Of a stretch of DNA of 5,702 nt, positions 4,817 to 5,702 are shown piece after piece. A program made the position numbers and the translations under genes. How positions within the stretch are numbered: position 1 is the first letter of the stretch; each line of letters starts with the position of its first letter. The stretch spans positions 1-5,702 of the forward strand of contig VGQR01000146.1 in assembly GCA_016882345.1 (NCBI GenBank). Reading direction: 5' to 3'. Source of the DNA: Cyanobacteria bacterium K_DeepCast_35m_m2_023 (GTDB lineage Bacteria; Cyanobacteriota; Cyanobacteriia; PCC-6307; Cyanobiaceae). Below the pieces are notes generated by a model. That model was not told the origin of the DNA. It was given only the letters and a program-made list of their open reading frames with translations, and ran no database searches.

Positions 4817-5702
4817 TCAGGCGTCGTAGTACATCACGTACTCGTGGGGGTGCGGCCGCTGGCGCAGCTGCTGCACCTCCTCGTACTTGAGGGCGATCCA
4901 GTTGTTGATGAAGTCCTCGGTGAACACGCCGCCGGCCAGCAGGTAGTCCTTGTCGGCATCGAGGGCTTCAAGGGCACCGTTGAGGGAGGCGGGCACAGTC
5001 GAGATCTTGGCCAGTTCCTCGGCACTCAGCTCGAACAGATCGACGTCGGTGCCATCGCCCGGGTCGATCTGGTTCTTGATGCCGTCGATACCGGCCATCA
5101 ACATGGCGGCAAAACCCAAATAGGGGTTCGAGAGTGCATCGCCCGAGCGGAACTCGAGGCGCTTGGCCTTGGGGCTGGGCCCGGTGAGCGGAATGCGCAC
5201 CGCCGCCGAGCGGTTGCCCTGGGAGTACACCAGATTCACCGGCGCCTCAAAGCCGGGCACCAGGCGCTTGTAGCTGTTGGTAGTCGGGTTGGTGAAGGCC
5301 AAAAAGCTGGGGGCGTGCTTGAGCAGGCCGCCGATGTACCAGCGCGCCGTCTGCGACAGGTTGGCGTAGGTGCCTTCACCAAAGAACAGGGGTTGGCCGG
5401 CCTTCCAGAGGCTCTGGTGCACGTGCATGCCGCTGCCGTTGTCGGCGAAGACCGGCTTGGGCATGAACGTGGCAGTCTTGCCGTACTTGCGGGCGACGTT
5501 GCGCACTACGTACTTGTAGATCATCACGTTGTCGGCGGCGCTGATCAGCTCCGCAAACTTGATGCCGAGTTCGTGCTGGGCCGTGGCCACCTCGTGGTGC
5601 TGTTTCTCGATCGGGACACCGAGGCTGCCCATGGTCAGCAGCATCTCGGTGCGCATGTCCTGCAGCGTGTCGTTGGGAGCGACGGGGAAATAGCCCTCTT
5701 TC
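4817..5702 (-). CDS. glnA: Type I glutamine synthetase, C-terminal part (5' end beyond the window)
   Basis: Glutamine synthetase makes glutamine from glutamate, ammonia and ATP and is the entry point of ammonium in the GS-GOGAT cycle; GSI is a cytosolic dodecamer. The window holds the last 294 of about 470 residues, starting inside [14 protein letters not shown]. Catalytic-domain signatures are intact: the metal/glutamate region [28 protein letters not shown], the ATP/glutamate segment [19 protein letters not shown] and [10 protein letters not shown], and [19 protein letters not shown]. The position of the adenylylated tyrosine of enteric enzymes is Phe here ([11 protein letters not shown], codon 5033-5035), in keeping with cyanobacterial GS being controlled by inactivating factors and NtcA rather than adenylylation. 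The segment [12 protein letters not shown], rather than the more common FRCPD/FRFPD, resembles what I recall of Prochlorococcus/Synechococcus GlnA. The promoter lies outside the window. A strong terminator follows the TGA stop. Confidence 0.98.
   Translation of the reverse strand, partial: KEGYFPVAPNDTLQDMRTEMLLTMGSLGVPIEKQHHEVATAQHELGIKFAELISAADNVMIYKYVVRNVARKYGKTATFMPKPVFADNGSGMHVHQSLWKAGQPLFFGEGTYANLSQTARWYIGGLLKHAPSFLAFTNPTTNSYKRLVPGFEAPVNLVYSQGNRSAAVRIPLTGPSPKAKRLEFRSGDALSNPYLGFAAMLMAGIDGIKNQIDPGDGTDVDLFELSAEELAKISTVPASLNGALEALDADKDYLLAGGVFTEDFINNWIALKYEEVQQLRQRPHPHEYVMYYDA

Noticed and set aside
1..5702. CRISPR array, mobile element, tRNA/rRNA or defence system
   Set aside because: No spaced direct repeats, transposase or integrase motifs, terminal inverted repeats, or RNA-gene sequences were seen on either strand.

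Overview
The window looks like ordinary core chromosome from a GC-rich picocyanobacterium of the marine Synechococcus/Cyanobium type. The evidence is a Psb28 photosystem II protein and a GUN4 chlorophyll-synthesis protein beside a cyanobacterial-type glutamine synthetase, with very tight gene packing and strong G/C preference at third codon positions. I assign the lineage from protein resemblance remembered for these families, not from a search.

Layout from left to right. On the minus strand, a tRNA 2-selenouridine synthase gene (mnmH, 350-1441) reads into psb28 (1-326, its 3' end is cut off by the window edge); the 23-bp gap suggests one transcript. Divergently, 35 bp from the mnmH start, gun4 (1477-2193) is followed after 30 bp by a small RsbW-like HATPase gene (2224-2640). 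The 3' end of that gene overlaps by 41 bp an opposing small conserved-looking gene (2600-2953, minus). Next comes a small plus-strand gene with a hydrophobic C-terminal tail (2962-3225). It ends one base away from the stop of a class I SAM-dependent methyltransferase on the minus strand (3227-4285).

The longest non-coding stretch (4286-4449, 164 bp) separates the methyltransferase from a divergent His-rich 74-aa ORF (4450-4674). It holds a perfect GTA-N8-TAC sequence, the core of the NtcA nitrogen-regulator site, spaced 22 bp from a weak -10-like hexamer facing the methyltransferase. The right end is the C-terminal 294 residues of glnA (4817-5702, minus), closed by a strong intrinsic terminator.

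The genes touch photosystem II assembly, tetrapyrrole regulation, tRNA wobble modification and nitrogen assimilation, but nothing shows that they form one system. I see no mobile element, CRISPR array, tRNA, rRNA or broken gene. I found no convincing undescribed system. The points most worth following are the NtcA-like site, the gun4/RsbW-like pairing, the mnmH-psb28 linkage, and the small unassigned proteins.
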